From Roseateles toxinivorans (lineage in GTDB: Bacteria > Pseudomonadota > Gammaproteobacteria > Burkholderiales > Burkholderiaceae_C), in the NCBI GenBank assembly GCA_945898095.1, contig CAMDHE010000051.1:1-32410 (forward strand): 32,410 nucleotides of DNA. Reading direction: 5' to 3'. Below, in pieces: positions 21,772 through 31,859 of this stretch. Numbering within the stretch: the first letter of the stretch is position 1; the number at the start of each line of letters is the position of its first letter. The notes under the pieces are model-generated. The model had not been told where the DNA came from and ran no database searches. It worked only from the letters and a program-made list of their open reading frames with translations. Made by a program: the position numbers and the translations under genes.

Positions 21772-24413
21772 GCGGGCAGCGCGATGGCATCGAGCAATTC
21801 GTTTTCGATCTGCAACTGGGCCTTGTTTTGCTGCAGCGCTTCGCCGTCAACAAGGAAAGTGTCTTCGACCCTTTCGCCCAGGGTTGAAATCTTCGCCAAC
21901 TGCAGGTTGATGCCATGCCGCGCCAGCACCAACGCGATGGCATAGAGCAGACCTGTGCGGTCGCTGCTGCTGATCGAGAGCAACCAGCGCTGCGCACGCT
22001 CGTCCGGGCGCAAGGTGATGCGCGGCGTGAAGGGGAATGACTTGACCCGGCGGGACAGGCGGCCCCGACGCTGTTCAGGCAAGGGGTCGGTCGAGGCCAG
22101 CGCTTGGGTCAGTTGGTTTTCAACCAACGAGACCAGGTCGCGGTGCTGCTGGTCATGGTCGGGGCTGATGATCTGGAAGGTGTCGAGGGCGAAATCGCTG
22201 CGTGTCGTGTGCACCTTGGCATCGAGAATATTGAAGCCGGCGCTGTCGAAATAGCCGCAGATGCGGGCGAACAGGTCCTGCCGATCAGAGGCATAGACCA
22301 GCACCTGCAAGCCTTCACCGATCGGCGATGGTCTTGCCCGCACGATGGCCTGGCTGGCATTCACATGGCGCCATAGCGACCTGGCATGCCAGGCGAGATC
22401 AGCCGGGTCATGGCGTGCGAAATAGCTGATTTCGAGCGTTTCCCACAGCGCGGTTTCGGTTCCGGGAAGCATCGAATGCAGGGCCAGGATCTGCCTGGCT
22501 TCCTGCTTGCGGGCCTCGATGTCGGTATCGAGATTCGGTTTTGTTCCGCCCAAAGCGCGCAATGTCAGCCGGAACAGGTCTTCCAGCAGCTTGCCTTTCC
22601 AGGCGTTCCAGACCTTGGGGCTGGTGCCGCGGATGTCAGCCACGGTCAACAGATACAGCCCGGTCAAGTGGCTCTCATCGCCAACCATTCTGGCGAATGA
22701 TTCGATCACTTCCGGGTCGGACAGGTCTTCTTTTTGTGCCACCCGCGACAAGGTCAGGTGATGCTGAACCATGAAGGCCACCAACTCGCCATCCGCCCGG
22801 CTCAGCCCATGGTCACGACAGAAACGCTTGGCTTCGACCGCACCCAGGTCCGAATGATCGCCGCCCCGACCCTTGGCCACATCATGGAAGAGGGCGGAAA
22901 TATAGAGCAGCTCCGGCCGTTCCCATTGCGCGGCCAGCTGCGAACAGAAGCGGTACTCATGGGCATGCTCGGGGATGAAAAAGCGCCGGATATTGCGCAG
23001 CACCATCAGGATATGCTGGTCCACCGTATAGACATGGAACAGGTCATGCTGCATCTGGCCGACGATGCGGCGGAACACCCAGAGGTAGCGGCCCAGCACC
23101 GAGGTCTGGTTCATCAAGCGCAACGCATGGGTCTGGCCTTCATGCTGGCACAGGATCTGCATGAAAGTCGCGCGATTTACCGGGTCACGGCGGAAGGCGC
23201 CGTTCATCAAGCTGCGGGCGTTGTAAAGCGCCCGCAGCGTTCGAGCCGACAGGCCCTGGATGCCGGGGGTCTGCTGGTGCACCAGGAAAGTCCGCAGAAT
23301 CGCATGCGGATCACGTTGGTACAGGTCATCGCTGGCAACTTCGAGCATGCCCGCACGGTCGAGGAACTGATCGTTGATCGGCCGCATCAGGCCCTGTTGG
23401 GATCCGTTGACTTGTTCTTCCAGGTTCAGCAAGAGGATCTGGTTCAACTGGGTCACTGCCTTGGCTGCCCAGTAATAACGCTTCATCAACTCTTCCGAAG
23501 CGCGCTGGTTGCCGCTGCCGCTGTAGCCGAAGCTCTCGGCCACGGCGGTTTGCAGGTCGAACACCAATCGGTCCTCGCGGCGCCCTGCTGCCAGGTGCAG
23601 GCGGGCACGGATCATCGCGAGCACACCCTGGTTGTGCTGCAACTGGCGGCTCTCGAATGCAGTGATCAAGCCGCGCGCCGCCAGCTCTTTCCAGGTCTTG
23701 CCGAGCCCCGCAGCGCGAGCGATCCAGATCAGGACTTGCAGGTCGCGCAGTCCGCCAGGGCTTTCCTTGCAATTGGGTTCGAGCGAGTAGGGTGTTTCGT
23801 CAAATTTGGTGTGGCGCTGGCGCATTTCGAGCGTCTTGGCCCGCAGATAGGCGCTGGCATCCATTGCCTCGGCCAAGGCTTTTTCAAGCCCGGCATAGAG
23901 CGGGCGGTGGCCGGTCAACAGCCTTGATTCGAGCAAGGCGGTATGCACGGTCACATCGGCCGCGGCTTCCTGCAGGCATTCGTCAACTGTGCGAACTGAA
24001 CTGCCGATCTCCAGACCGATGTCCCAGCAAGCGGTGATGAAGGCCTCGATGCTGGTCTTGGCAGCGCCTTCCTGATGGGCTTGTATGTCTTGCGGCAACA
24101 GCAACAGGACGTCGACATCCGAATAAGGGAACAATTCGCCACGCCCATAGCCGCCGACGGCGATCAGGCAAGCGCCCGCCGGCATCGAACCCTGCTCCCA
24201 GAGTGTTTTCAGGCAGTTGTCGACTTGGCGGGCAAGGTTGCGCAGCAAGCCGGAAGTAATCGCCTGGCTCGCGGGCGCCTTGCGGAAGGTCTCCAACAAT
24301 CCCTGCTTACCTGTCTTGAAGCCATGCCGCAACTCGGCAATGCTGACTTTGCTGCTTGCGCCGGGCAATGCCTTCGGGCCGATCGGACCGGTCGCGTCGA
24401 CCTGGGCGCCCAT
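21768..24413 (-). CDS. glnD: Protein-PII uridylyltransferase / uridylyl-removing enzyme
   Basis: An 881-residue GlnD of normal length. Domains in order are the nucleotidyltransferase with GGYGRGELFPYSDVDVLLL near residues 88-106, a helical linker, an HD phosphohydrolase with ALFHDVAKGRGGDHS near 500-515, and two ACT domains (about 700-750 and 808-860) that sense glutamine. It modifies and demodifies PII proteins and so sets nitrogen regulation. ATG 24413 is used; a TTG one codon earlier is also possible. It lies 4 bases after the map stop and overlaps mnmH by 4. Confidence 0.96.
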   Translation of the reverse strand: MGAQVDATGPIGPKALPGASSKVSIAELRHGFKTGKQGLLETFRKAPASQAITSGLLRNLARQVDNCLKTLWEQGSMPAGACLIAVGGYGRGELFPYSDVDVLLLLPQDIQAHQEGAAKTSIEAFITACWDIGLEIGSSVRTVDECLQEAAADVTVHTALLESRLLTGHRPLYAGLEKALAEAMDASAYLRAKTLEMRQRHTKFDETPYSLEPNCKESPGGLRDLQVLIWIARAAGLGKTWKELAARGLITAFESRQLQHNQGVLAMIRARLHLAAGRREDRLVFDLQTAVAESFGYSGSGNQRASEELMKRYYWAAKAVTQLNQILLLNLEEQVNGSQQGLMRPINDQFLDRAGMLEVASDDLYQRDPHAILRTFLVHQQTPGIQGLSARTLRALYNARSLMNGAFRRDPVNRATFMQILCQHEGQTHALRLMNQTSVLGRYLWVFRRIVGQMQHDLFHVYTVDQHILMVLRNIRRFFIPEHAHEYRFCSQLAAQWERPELLYISALFHDVAKGRGGDHSDLGAVEAKRFCRDHGLSRADGELVAFMVQHHLTLSRVAQKEDLSDPEVIESFARMVGDESHLTGLYLLTVADIRGTSPKVWNAWKGKLLEDLFRLTLRALGGTKPNLDTDIEARKQEARQILALHSMLPGTETALWETLEISYFARHDPADLAWHARSLWRHVNASQAIVRARPSPIGEGLQVLVYASDRQDLFARICGYFDSAGFNILDAKVHTTRSDFALDTFQIISPDHDQQHRDLVSLVENQLTQALASTDPLPEQRRGRLSRRVKSFPFTPRITLRPDERAQRWLLSISSSDRTGLLYAIALVLARHGINLQLAKISTLGERVEDTFLVDGEALQQNKAQLQIENELLDAIALPA

Positions 24414-24417
24414 CAAC

Positions 24418-25221
24418 TCAGGCGCCGACGAAAGCGGGTATGGCCGGACTGCCTGCCGACAAGGTGAAGACCTCGTAGCCGGCCTCGGTGACGATGATCG
24501 TGTGCTCCCATTGCGCTGACAAGGAACGGTCTTTGGTCACGATGGTCCAGCCATCGCCGGTTTCCTTGATCTCGCGTCGGCCGGCGTTGATCATCGGCTC
24601 GATCGTGAACACCATGCCCGGTACCAACTGGGTCAGGGTGCCAGGGCGACCGTAATGCAGGACCTGCGGGTCTTCGTGAAAGACCCGGCCAATGCCATGT
24701 CCGCAGAATTCGCGCACGATCGAAAAGCCGGCGTTTTCGGCGAAAGTCTGGATCGCATGGCCGATGTCGCCAAGGTAGGCGCCAGGCTTGACCTTGACGA
24801 TGCCCTTCCACATGGCTTCATAGGTGAAGGCGCAAAGCCGCTTGGCGGCGATCGAGCCGTCGCCGACGATGAACATCCGACTGGTGTCGCCATGCCAGCC
24901 ATCCTTGATGACGGTGACATCGATGTTGACGATGTCGCCGTTCTTCAAGCCGCGATCATTCGGAATGCCATGGCAGACCTGATGGTTGATCGAGGTGCAG
25001 ATCGACTTGGGGTAGGGGATATAGCCCTGCGGCGTGTAATTCAGCGGCGCCGGGATGGCCTGTTGCACATTGACGATGTAGTCATGTGCCAATTTGTCCA
25101 GTTCTTCGGTAGTGACACCAACGCGGACATGGGGCGTCAGCATGTCCAGCACTTCGGAGGCCAGCCGCCCGGCGATGCGCAACGCAGGAATGTCGTCGCC
25201 TGATTTGATCGAAATAGTCAT
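24418..25221 (-). CDS. map: Methionine aminopeptidase, type I
   Basis: A 267-residue type Ia methionine aminopeptidase with all metal ligands: Asp101, Asp112, His175, Glu208 and Glu239, plus His84 in NHQVCHGIP. It removes the initiator methionine from new proteins. It heads the tightly packed string map-glnD-mnmH and following membrane genes. Its ATG is preceded after a single base by a 7-bp hairpin (25223-25242), leaving no standard ribosome site free. Confidence 0.96.
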   Translation of the reverse strand: MTISIKSGDDIPALRIAGRLASEVLDMLTPHVRVGVTTEELDKLAHDYIVNVQQAIPAPLNYTPQGYIPYPKSICTSINHQVCHGIPNDRGLKNGDIVNIDVTVIKDGWHGDTSRMFIVGDGSIAAKRLCAFTYEAMWKGIVKVKPGAYLGDIGHAIQTFAENAGFSIVREFCGHGIGRVFHEDPQVLHYGRPGTLTQLVPGMVFTIEPMINAGRREIKETGDGWTIVTKDRSLSAQWEHTIIVTEAGYEVFTLSAGSPAIPAFVGA

Positions 25222-25222
25222 C

Positions 25223-25242
25223 CTGCGATTATCTCATCGCAG
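25223..25242 (-). promoter_or_regulatory. Hairpin abutting the map start codon
   Basis: On the minus strand CTGCGAT, a 6-base loop (GAGATA) and ATCGCAG form a perfect 7-bp stem that ends one base before the map ATG. The only purine-rich stretch is in the loop and the 3' arm. It may limit translation initiation of map or mark a short processed leader. Confidence 0.4.
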
Positions 25243-25248
25243 CGGAAT

Positions 25249-26079
25249 TCAAGCGGCCCAGACCACCAGCCCGCTCCAGGCCGTGGCCAGCACGACGATC
25301 CCGAAAGCGATGCGGTACCAGGCGAAGGGCACAAAGTCATGGTTGGCGATATAGCGCAGCAACCAACGCACGCAAAGCCAGGCGCTCAGGAAACTCACAA
25401 CAAAGCCGACTGCAAACAAAGGCAGGTCGTGCAGGCTGAGCAAGGCGCGCTCTTTCCAGAGGCTGTAAGCGCCGGCGGCGAACAGGGTTGGAATTGCCAG
25501 GAAAAACGAAAAATCAGTCGCGGCCTTGCGCGACAGCCCGAGCAGCATGCCGCCGATGATCGTGGCGCCCGACCGGCTGGTACCGGGAATCATCCCGATG
25601 CATTGAACCAGGCCGACCTTCAACGCATCCCAGGCGGTCATATCGTCGATGTCATGGATGCGCACAAGCGGTTTGGCGCGCCTCTCTACCCAGAGGATGA
25701 TCAGGCCGCCGACGATGAAGGCCGCGGCGACCACCGGGGCGTTGAACAAATGGGTCTTGATCGTCTTGTAAACGAAGAAACCGATGATGCCGGCGGGCAT
25801 GAAACCGATGGCGACATTGAAGACAAAGCGTCTGGCTTTGTCACTGCTGCTGAACTCGCGCAAGGCGCCGGAAATCCGCTGCCAGTAGACGATGATCACC
25901 GCCAGGATCGCGCCGGTCTGGATCGCAATGTCGAAAACCTTCGACTTGTCGTCGGTCATGCCCAGCAAGGTGCCGGTCAGGATCAGATGCCCGGTCGACG
26001 AAATCGGCAGGAATTCGGTCAGGCCTTCAACGATGCCCATCACGGCGGCCTTCAACAGCAGTACGAGGTCCAAATTCAC
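25249..26079 (-). CDS. uppP: Undecaprenyl-diphosphatase
   Basis: A 276-residue BacA/UppP membrane phosphatase that recycles the lipid carrier of cell-wall synthesis; it also gives bacitracin tolerance in known systems. Both family motifs are present: [17 protein letters not shown] at residues 18-34 and [17 protein letters not shown] in the middle, within about eight hydrophobic segments. It is 27 bases upstream of map on the same strand and divergent from the TetR gene. Confidence 0.95.
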   Translation of the reverse strand: MNLDLVLLLKAAVMGIVEGLTEFLPISSTGHLILTGTLLGMTDDKSKVFDIAIQTGAILAVIIVYWQRISGALREFSSSDKARRFVFNVAIGFMPAGIIGFFVYKTIKTHLFNAPVVAAAFIVGGLIILWVERRAKPLVRIHDIDDMTAWDALKVGLVQCIGMIPGTSRSGATIIGGMLLGLSRKAATDFSFFLAIPTLFAAGAYSLWKERALLSLHDLPLFAVGFVVSFLSAWLCVRWLLRYIANHDFVPFAWYRIAFGIVVLATAWSGLVVWAA

Positions 26080-26141
26080 TCCAGGGGGTTCAAGTTGGGC
26101 TTGATGATAGCTTGCGAATATTGGGCAATTGGCGAAGTGGC

Positions 26142-26190
26142 TTGACCCGGGATGTGCTTGCGCTTATATTACTGACCGTGAAGTCAGTAA
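26142..26190 (+). promoter_or_regulatory. Promoter and palindromic TetR operator of the efflux operon
   Basis: TTGACC (26142-26147) and TATATT (26165-26170) are 17 bases apart, a good sigma-70 pair. TTACTGAC (26169-26176) and GTCAGTAA (26183-26190) form a perfect 8-bp inverted repeat with a 6-base spacer that covers the end of the -10 and the expected transcription start. Autorepression by the adjacent TetR protein is inferred. Confidence 0.75.
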
Positions 26191-26840
26191 ATTCAAATCC
26201 AACGCGACACAGGCGTAAAGAAGCGCGCCCGCAAGAGCTCCTCGAAGCCGGCTTGGCCCTGTTCGTCGAAAAAGGCTTTGCGGCGACAAAATCCGAGGAA
26301 GTCGCCGCACTTGCCGGTGTTTCCAAGGGCACGCTCTATCTTTATTACCCGAGCAAGGAAGAATTGTTCAAGGCGGTGGTGCGAGAGAGCCTGATAGCCA
26401 GAATCGCCGAGGGCGAAGTGCTTTTCGCCAATCATCAAGGCAGCATGGCTGATCTGCTGACCCTGGTGATGAACGAATGGTGGCGGCGGGTCGGGCAGGG
26501 CAAGGCCGGCGGGATCAGCAAGATCATGCTGGCTGAAGCCCGCCATTTTCCGGATCTGGCGCTTTTTTACGTTGATGAGGTGGTGCTGCCCACACATCAA
26601 TTGCTGGGTCGACTGATCGAACGCGGTATTGAAAGCGGTGAATTCCGCCCGGTGCCTGTCGCCGAGACCGTGCATGTGCTGATCGGCCCGATGCTGTACA
26701 TGATGCTTTCAGAACATTCCTTCAGTGTCTGCAAGACGCAGTTGCCGGTGATCGACCCGCTGGTCATTCTGGCAGTGCAACTTGACCTGATCTTGCGTGG
26801 TCTGTTGGCCGCGCCCCAAACTACGAAAACGACTGACTGA
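26178..26840 (+). CDS. TetR-family repressor of the RND efflux operon
   Basis: About 220 residues. The N-terminal helix-turn-helix reads [19 protein letters not shown], then [19 protein letters not shown] and [11 protein letters not shown], the classic TetR pattern; the C-terminal half is a helical ligand-binding domain. GTG 26178 is the best start: TTG 26112 lies before the promoter, and there is no later Met until well into the fold. The GTG lies inside the operator and at the predicted transcription start, so the mRNA may be leaderless. The stop shares a base with the adaptor start (TGATG). Confidence 0.88.
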   Translation: MKSVNSNPTRHRRKEARPQELLEAGLALFVEKGFAATKSEEVAALAGVSKGTLYLYYPSKEELFKAVVRESLIARIAEGEVLFANHQGSMADLLTLVMNEWWRRVGQGKAGGISKIMLAEARHFPDLALFYVDEVVLPTHQLLGRLIERGIESGEFRPVPVAETVHVLIGPMLYMMLSEHSFSVCKTQLPVIDPLVILAVQLDLILRGLLAAPQTTKTTD

Positions 26841-27973
26841 TGAAAACCTGGTTGAAAGTATCCCTGGCGATGACCTTGCTGGGTGTGGCTGGCGGCACTG
26901 CGCTGCGCTTGATGGGGCCGCGCAATGCAACGCCTGCGGCTGCCGCCAAAGTCGAGGTCGCGCTGGCCTTGACCGACATCGATGTGGTGACCTTGCAGCG
27001 GCAAAATTTTGCCAGCAGTGTTGAAGTTTCTGGCAGCTTGCGCGCGGTTGACAACGCCGTCATCAAGGCCAAGGTCGCAGCCGAATTGGCGCGCTTGACC
27101 GTTCGTGAGGGCGACAGCGTACGCGCCGGACAGTTGCTGGGTCAACTTGACACGAGCGAGTTCGACATGCGTTTGCGCCAGGCCGAGCAAACGGCAGCCG
27201 CAGCCAAATCGCAACTCGACATCGCCAGGCGTAATCTGGAAAACAACCGTTCGCTGGTGACCCAGGGTTTCATCTCGGCCACCGCGATGGAGACTGCCAG
27301 CGCCAGCGAAGCCGGCGCCTCGGCAACGCTGATGGCAGCGCAGGCAGCGGTCGACTTGGCACGCAAGGGGCTGGCCGACACGCGCCTGATCGCACCGATT
27401 TCCGGCCAGATTTCGCAGCGAATGGCGCAAGCCGGCGAGCGCGTGGCAGTCGACGGCAAGGTGCTGGAGATCGTTGATTTGTCCAGGCTTGAACTGGAAG
27501 CTGCGCTGGCGCCTGAACTTGCTGCCGGTCTGAAACCAGGTGCGCGCGCGCTGCTGCAGGTTGAGGGCATTCCGAACGAAGTGGTAGCAACAGTTGCACG
27601 TATCAACCCAGCCGCCCAAGCCGGATCGCGGGCCGTCCTGGTCTATCTGTCGGTGGCCGGTCAACCGGGGTTGCGCCACGGCACCTTTGCCCGTGGCCGC
27701 TTGCTGACTGATCAACGACAAGCCCAGGTGCTGCCCTTGTCGGCAGTCAGGGTCGAGAAAGCCAGACCTTATGTCCTACAGATCGTCGAAGGCCGAACCA
27801 AGGCGGTGACGGTTGTTCTTGGCCCGGTAGGTGAAGCGTCAGGTCAGCCTGCGGTTGAACTGCTGTCAGGTCTGGAAAGCGGGGCGCAGGTTTTGACCAG
27901 TGCTGCAGGCCAGGTACCCGATGGGACGCCGGTCAAGCAAGCGGCCCCAGCGGCTGCGACTGCCCAGCGCTGA
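26840..27973 (+). CDS. RND efflux periplasmic adaptor (membrane fusion protein)
   Basis: A 377-residue HlyD/AcrA-type adaptor. It has an N-terminal membrane anchor (residues 5-25) without a lipobox cysteine, a split lipoyl domain ([24 protein letters not shown] and the matching [23 protein letters not shown], in pieces), a coiled-coil hairpin between them, and beta-barrel and membrane-proximal domains. It links the inner-membrane pump to a TolC-like channel. It is translationally coupled to the regulator gene; the pump gene follows 14 bases later. Confidence 0.92.
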   Translation: MKTWLKVSLAMTLLGVAGGTALRLMGPRNATPAAAAKVEVALALTDIDVVTLQRQNFASSVEVSGSLRAVDNAVIKAKVAAELARLTVREGDSVRAGQLLGQLDTSEFDMRLRQAEQTAAAAKSQLDIARRNLENNRSLVTQGFISATAMETASASEAGASATLMAAQAAVDLARKGLADTRLIAPISGQISQRMAQAGERVAVDGKVLEIVDLSRLELEAALAPELAAGLKPGARALLQVEGIPNEVVATVARINPAAQAGSRAVLVYLSVAGQPGLRHGTFARGRLLTDQRQAQVLPLSAVRVEKARPYVLQIVEGRTKAVTVVLGPVGEASGQPAVELLSGLESGAQVLTSAAGQVPDGTPVKQAAPAAATAQR

Positions 27974-27987
27974 GTCGGGGCCCGATC

Positions 27988-30900
27988 ATGTGGTTCACCC
28001 GAGTTTCGATTCAAAACCCCGTCATGGCTGTGATGGTCATGCTGGCCTTCGTCGTGCTGGGCCTGTTCAGCTATCAGAGGCTGTCGGTCGACCAGTTTCC
28101 GAATATCGACTTCCCCACCGTCGTGGTGCAAATGGACTATCCCGGCGCCTCGCCGGAAATTATCGAGAGCGAAGTCACCAAGAAGATCGAGGCAGCGGTC
28201 AACACGGTGGCGGGTATCAGCACGCTGACTTCCCGCTCTTATGAAGGCACCTCGGTCGTCATCATCGAGTTCAACCTGGAAGTCGACGGCCGCAAGGCGG
28301 CCGATGATGTTCGCGAGAAAGTCGCCCTGATCCGGCCCTTGTTGCGTGATGAAGTCAAAGAACCGCGCATTTCGCGGTTTGATCCGCAAAGCTCGCCAAT
28401 TTTCAATGTGGCGGTGCTTTCGACCGATGGCAAACGCAGCACCCAGGAACTGACGACCTGGGCCACGCAAGTCCTGCAGAAGCGGCTCGAGAATGTCCGC
28501 GGCGTTGGTTCGGTGTCGGTGGTCGGCGGTTTGCAGCGCCAGATCCAGTTGCGTTTGCGCCCCGATTCCATGGAAGCGCAAGGCCTGACGGTCGACCAGG
28601 TGCTGGCAGCGGTGAAGAGCGAGAACCAGGAATTGCCGCTCGGCAGCATCCGCAACGCCGAACAGGAACAGGTGGTGCAGATCAACGCCCGAGTGAAACG
28701 CCCGGAGGACTTTCGCGACATCGTGGTGGCGCGGCGCGCCGGCAATGTCATCAAGCTTTGGCAGGTGGCTGACGTTGTCGATGGTCCGCAGGAAGTCGAG
28801 AGTCTGGCGCTCTACAACGGCCAGCGCACGGTGCTGCTGAGCGTGCAGAAGAGCCAGGGTGAAAACACCATCGCGGTGGTCGACGGTTTGCTGCTGGCCC
28901 TGAAGGAATCGGCTGCGGTCACGCCGGACGGCCTGCGCACCGAGGTCAATCGCGACAACTCGCGCTCGATTCGAGTCTCGGTTTCAAACGTCACCCGCAC
29001 TATGTTCGAAGGCGCGGCCTTGACGGTGCTGATCGTCTTTTTGTTCCTGAATTCCTGGCGCTCGACCGTGATCACCGGGCTGACGCTGCCGATCTCGCTG
29101 ATTGGCACCTTCCTGTTCATGTATATGTTCGGCTTCACCATCAACATGATCACGATGATGGCCTTGAGCTTGTGTGTCGGCCTGCTGATCGATGATGCGA
29201 TCGTTGTGCGTGAAAACATCGTCCGCCATGTGCGCATGGGCGTCTCGCCCAAACAGGCTGCGCTCGATGGCACGGCAGAAATCGGGCTGGCGGTACTGGC
29301 CACCACCCTGTCGATCGTTGCGGTCTTTCTGCCGATCGGCTTCATGGGAGGTATCGTCGGCAAGTTCTTCCACGAATTCGGCATCACCATCGTCGCGGCG
29401 GTGCTGATTTCGATGTTTGTCAGCTTTACGCTCGACCCGATGCTTTCGAGTGTGTGGAACGACCCGCAATCGCATGGCGTTCAGCAGGGGCCGCCGGTGA
29501 CGCTCTATGACAAGACCCTCGGACGGGTTACCGGTGCAGTCGATCGATTCACTGAATGGCTGTCGGGTGCCTACCAGCATATTCTGCGCTGGTCATTGCG
29601 GCACAAACTGGCGACTCTGGGCATTGCCTTGTTGACTTTGGTGCTGAGTTTCTTCCTGCTGTCCGGCGTCGGCAAAGAGTTCACGCCCAAGGCAGATATG
29701 TCAGAAACGCAGATCAATTTCTACACCCCGGTCGGGTCTTCCCTCGATGTCACCGAAGCCCGTGCCAAGCAGATCGATGCCTTGTTGCGCGAGATGCCCG
29801 AGGTTCGCTACACGGTGGCGACGATCAATAGCGGCTTTGCAGCCGGCAAGATCTATGGGGCGGTCTATGTTCGATTGGTCGACCGCAAGGATCGCGAGCG
29901 CAGTGTGGTTGATCTGGTGACGCCGATGCGCCAATTGCTCGCCACCATTCCCGGCATCACCATTACCAATATCGGAGCGGCCGAGATCGGTGGCGGCAAG
30001 AGCCTGCAGTTTTCGCTTCAGGGTCCTGACCTCGGCGAGCTGAACCGGATCTCCAAGCAAGTCCTGACCCGCTTGCAGAAAATCCCCGGACTGGTCGATC
30101 TGGACAGTACCTTGAAGGCCGACAAGCCAACGCTCTCGATCGATGTCAAGCGCGCAGCGGCTGCCGATGTGGGGCTCAATGTGAATGCCTTGGGAACCAC
30201 GTTGCGAACCTTGCTGGCGGGCACGACGGTCGGCAACTGGCGCGCGCCGGACGGCGAGAACTACGACGTGCTGCTGCGCCTGGCGCCAGAAAACCGCAGT
30301 CAGGCAGCCTTGCTGCAGAATCTGCCGATCAATGTCGCCCCCGCAGCAGACGGCTCGCCGCGCGTCGTCAGGCTATCTCAGGTTGCTGATGTGCGGCCTT
30401 CAACCGGCCCCAACCAGATCAATCGTCGCGATATGAGTCGTGAGATCACCATCGATGCCAATACGCTCGGCCGCAGCGCGGGTGAGGTCTCGGCTGATAT
30501 CCAGAAGGTCTTGCAGAGCACGGCTTTCCCGCCCGGTTACCGCTTTGTCTTCGGCGGGTCGACCAAGAACATGACCGATTCGTTCACTTATGCGCTCGGC
30601 GCCCTGGCCCTGGCCATCGTGTTCATCTACATGATTCTGGCCAGCCAGTTCAAGAGCTTCCTGCAACCGCTGGCCTTGATGAGCTCGCTGCCTTTGACCT
30701 TGATCGGCGTGGTGCTGGCGTTGTTGATGTTCCGCTCGACCTTGAACATGTTCAGCGTCATCGGCATCGTGATGCTGATGGGACTGGTGACCAAGAATGC
30801 GATCTTGCTGATCGACTTTGCGATCCGCTCCCGCGCTGGCGAACATGGCAACGGTATCGATTCCGAGCCAATGGCGCGCGAAGAGGCCTTGCTGCATGCG

Positions 30901-31158
30901 GCCAAGGTGCGTTTGCGGCCAATTTTGATGACGACGCTGGCGATGGTCTTCGGCATGGTGCCTCTGGCCTTTGCGCTTAGTGAGGGCTCGGAGCAACGCG
31001 CGCCGATGGGCCAGGCCGTCATCGGCGGGGTGATCACCTCGTCGCTGCTGACCTTGGTGGTGGTGCCGGTGATCTATTGTTATCTTGACGACCTCGGCGA
31101 ATGGTGCAAACGCAAGTTGCTTGGCAAGCATCAAGCCGAGCCTGAGCTCAGCCAATAG
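27988..31158 (+). CDS. RND multidrug efflux pump (HAE-1 like inner-membrane transporter)
   Basis: A 1056-residue RND transporter with the usual two repeats of one helix, a large periplasmic loop and five or six helices. Proton-relay residues are Asp402 and Asp403 in LLIDDAIVV and Lys936 in VTKNAILLIDF. Early motifs VDQFPNIDFPTVVV and YPGASPEIIE are typical. It expels hydrophobic compounds by proton exchange; the substrate is unknown. It forms an operon with the TetR gene and adaptor. ATG 27988 has only a weak ribosome site (GGGG). Confidence 0.95.
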   Translation: MWFTRVSIQNPVMAVMVMLAFVVLGLFSYQRLSVDQFPNIDFPTVVVQMDYPGASPEIIESEVTKKIEAAVNTVAGISTLTSRSYEGTSVVIIEFNLEVDGRKAADDVREKVALIRPLLRDEVKEPRISRFDPQSSPIFNVAVLSTDGKRSTQELTTWATQVLQKRLENVRGVGSVSVVGGLQRQIQLRLRPDSMEAQGLTVDQVLAAVKSENQELPLGSIRNAEQEQVVQINARVKRPEDFRDIVVARRAGNVIKLWQVADVVDGPQEVESLALYNGQRTVLLSVQKSQGENTIAVVDGLLLALKESAAVTPDGLRTEVNRDNSRSIRVSVSNVTRTMFEGAALTVLIVFLFLNSWRSTVITGLTLPISLIGTFLFMYMFGFTINMITMMALSLCVGLLIDDAIVVRENIVRHVRMGVSPKQAALDGTAEIGLAVLATTLSIVAVFLPIGFMGGIVGKFFHEFGITIVAAVLISMFVSFTLDPMLSSVWNDPQSHGVQQGPPVTLYDKTLGRVTGAVDRFTEWLSGAYQHILRWSLRHKLATLGIALLTLVLSFFLLSGVGKEFTPKADMSETQINFYTPVGSSLDVTEARAKQIDALLREMPEVRYTVATINSGFAAGKIYGAVYVRLVDRKDRERSVVDLVTPMRQLLATIPGITITNIGAAEIGGGKSLQFSLQGPDLGELNRISKQVLTRLQKIPGLVDLDSTLKADKPTLSIDVKRAAAADVGLNVNALGTTLRTLLAGTTVGNWRAPDGENYDVLLRLAPENRSQAALLQNLPINVAPAADGSPRVVRLSQVADVRPSTGPNQINRRDMSREITIDANTLGRSAGEVSADIQKVLQSTAFPPGYRFVFGGSTKNMTDSFTYALGALALAIVFIYMILASQFKSFLQPLALMSSLPLTLIGVVLALLMFRSTLNMFSVIGIVMLMGLVTKNAILLIDFAIRSRAGEHGNGIDSEPMAREEALLHAAKVRLRPILMTTLAMVFGMVPLAFALSEGSEQRAPMGQAVIGGVITSSLLTLVVVPVIYCYLDDLGEWCKRKLLGKHQAEPELSQ

Positions 31159-31199
31159 AATCCGTGCTGGCATCAATCCAGCCGTATCGAGGAATTGAG

Positions 31200-31853
31200 A
31201 TGAATATCGAACAAGCCCGCTTCAATATGATCAAGCAGCAGATCCGCCCCTGGGATGTGCTGGACGCGGGCGTGCTGTCGCTGTTGGCGGTGGTGAAACG
31301 CGAAGACTTTGTCCCGGCTGCCTTTCGTGCGCTGGCTTTCGTCGACACCGAAGTGCCATTGCCAGGCGGTCAGCAGATGCTGGTGCCGCGCGTCGAAGCC
31401 AGGCTGCTGCAGGAATTGAAGGTCGCCCGGCATGAAAAAGTGTTGGAAATCGGCACCGGCAGCGGCTTCATGGCCGCCTTGCTGGGACATCGCGCACAAC
31501 GCGTTTTCTCGCTTGAGATTTTGCCTGAACTGGTCAGTCTGGCGACCGAAAATCTGAAACGTGCTGGTGTGATGAACGTGACCGTGCTGGCGCAAGATGG
31601 CGCCCAGGGTCTGCCTGAAGAAGAGCCTTTCGACGTGATCCTGCTTTCCGGCTCGGTTGCCGAAGTTCCCGCCACCTTGCTCAAACAGTTGAAAGTTGGC
31701 GGCCGTCTGGCGGCCATCGTCGGAGAGGAACCTGTCATGCGCGCGCAGTTGATCAGCCGTGTCGGCGAAAACGATTTCAGCACCCGCGACCTGTTCGACA
31801 CGGTGGCGCCGCGCTTGAGCGGATTCGTGGCTCACAGCGCCTTCGTCTTCTGA
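31200..31853 (+). CDS. pcm: Protein-L-isoaspartate O-methyltransferase family protein
   Basis: A 217-residue SAM-dependent methyltransferase of the PCMT family. The N-terminal NMIKQQIRPWDVLD, motif I VLEIGTGSGFMAALLG and the post-motifs EILPELVSLA and FDVILLSGS are clear. It would methylate isoaspartyl residues for repair, although this short betaproteobacterial form beside a tolC-like gene may have another substrate. ATG 31200 follows GAGGAA; the frame extends 12 codons upstream without support. Confidence 0.87.
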   Translation: MNIEQARFNMIKQQIRPWDVLDAGVLSLLAVVKREDFVPAAFRALAFVDTEVPLPGGQQMLVPRVEARLLQELKVARHEKVLEIGTGSGFMAALLGHRAQRVFSLEILPELVSLATENLKRAGVMNVTVLAQDGAQGLPEEEPFDVILLSGSVAEVPATLLKQLKVGGRLAAIVGEEPVMRAQLISRVGENDFSTRDLFDTVAPRLSGFVAHSAFVF

Positions 31854-31859
31854 ATCGCC

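Noticed and set aside
22734-23927. A 397-codon open frame on the plus strand opposite glnD
   Set aside because: It lies wholly inside the well-supported glnD gene, has no recognisable domain, and is a by-product of the GC-rich codon pattern.
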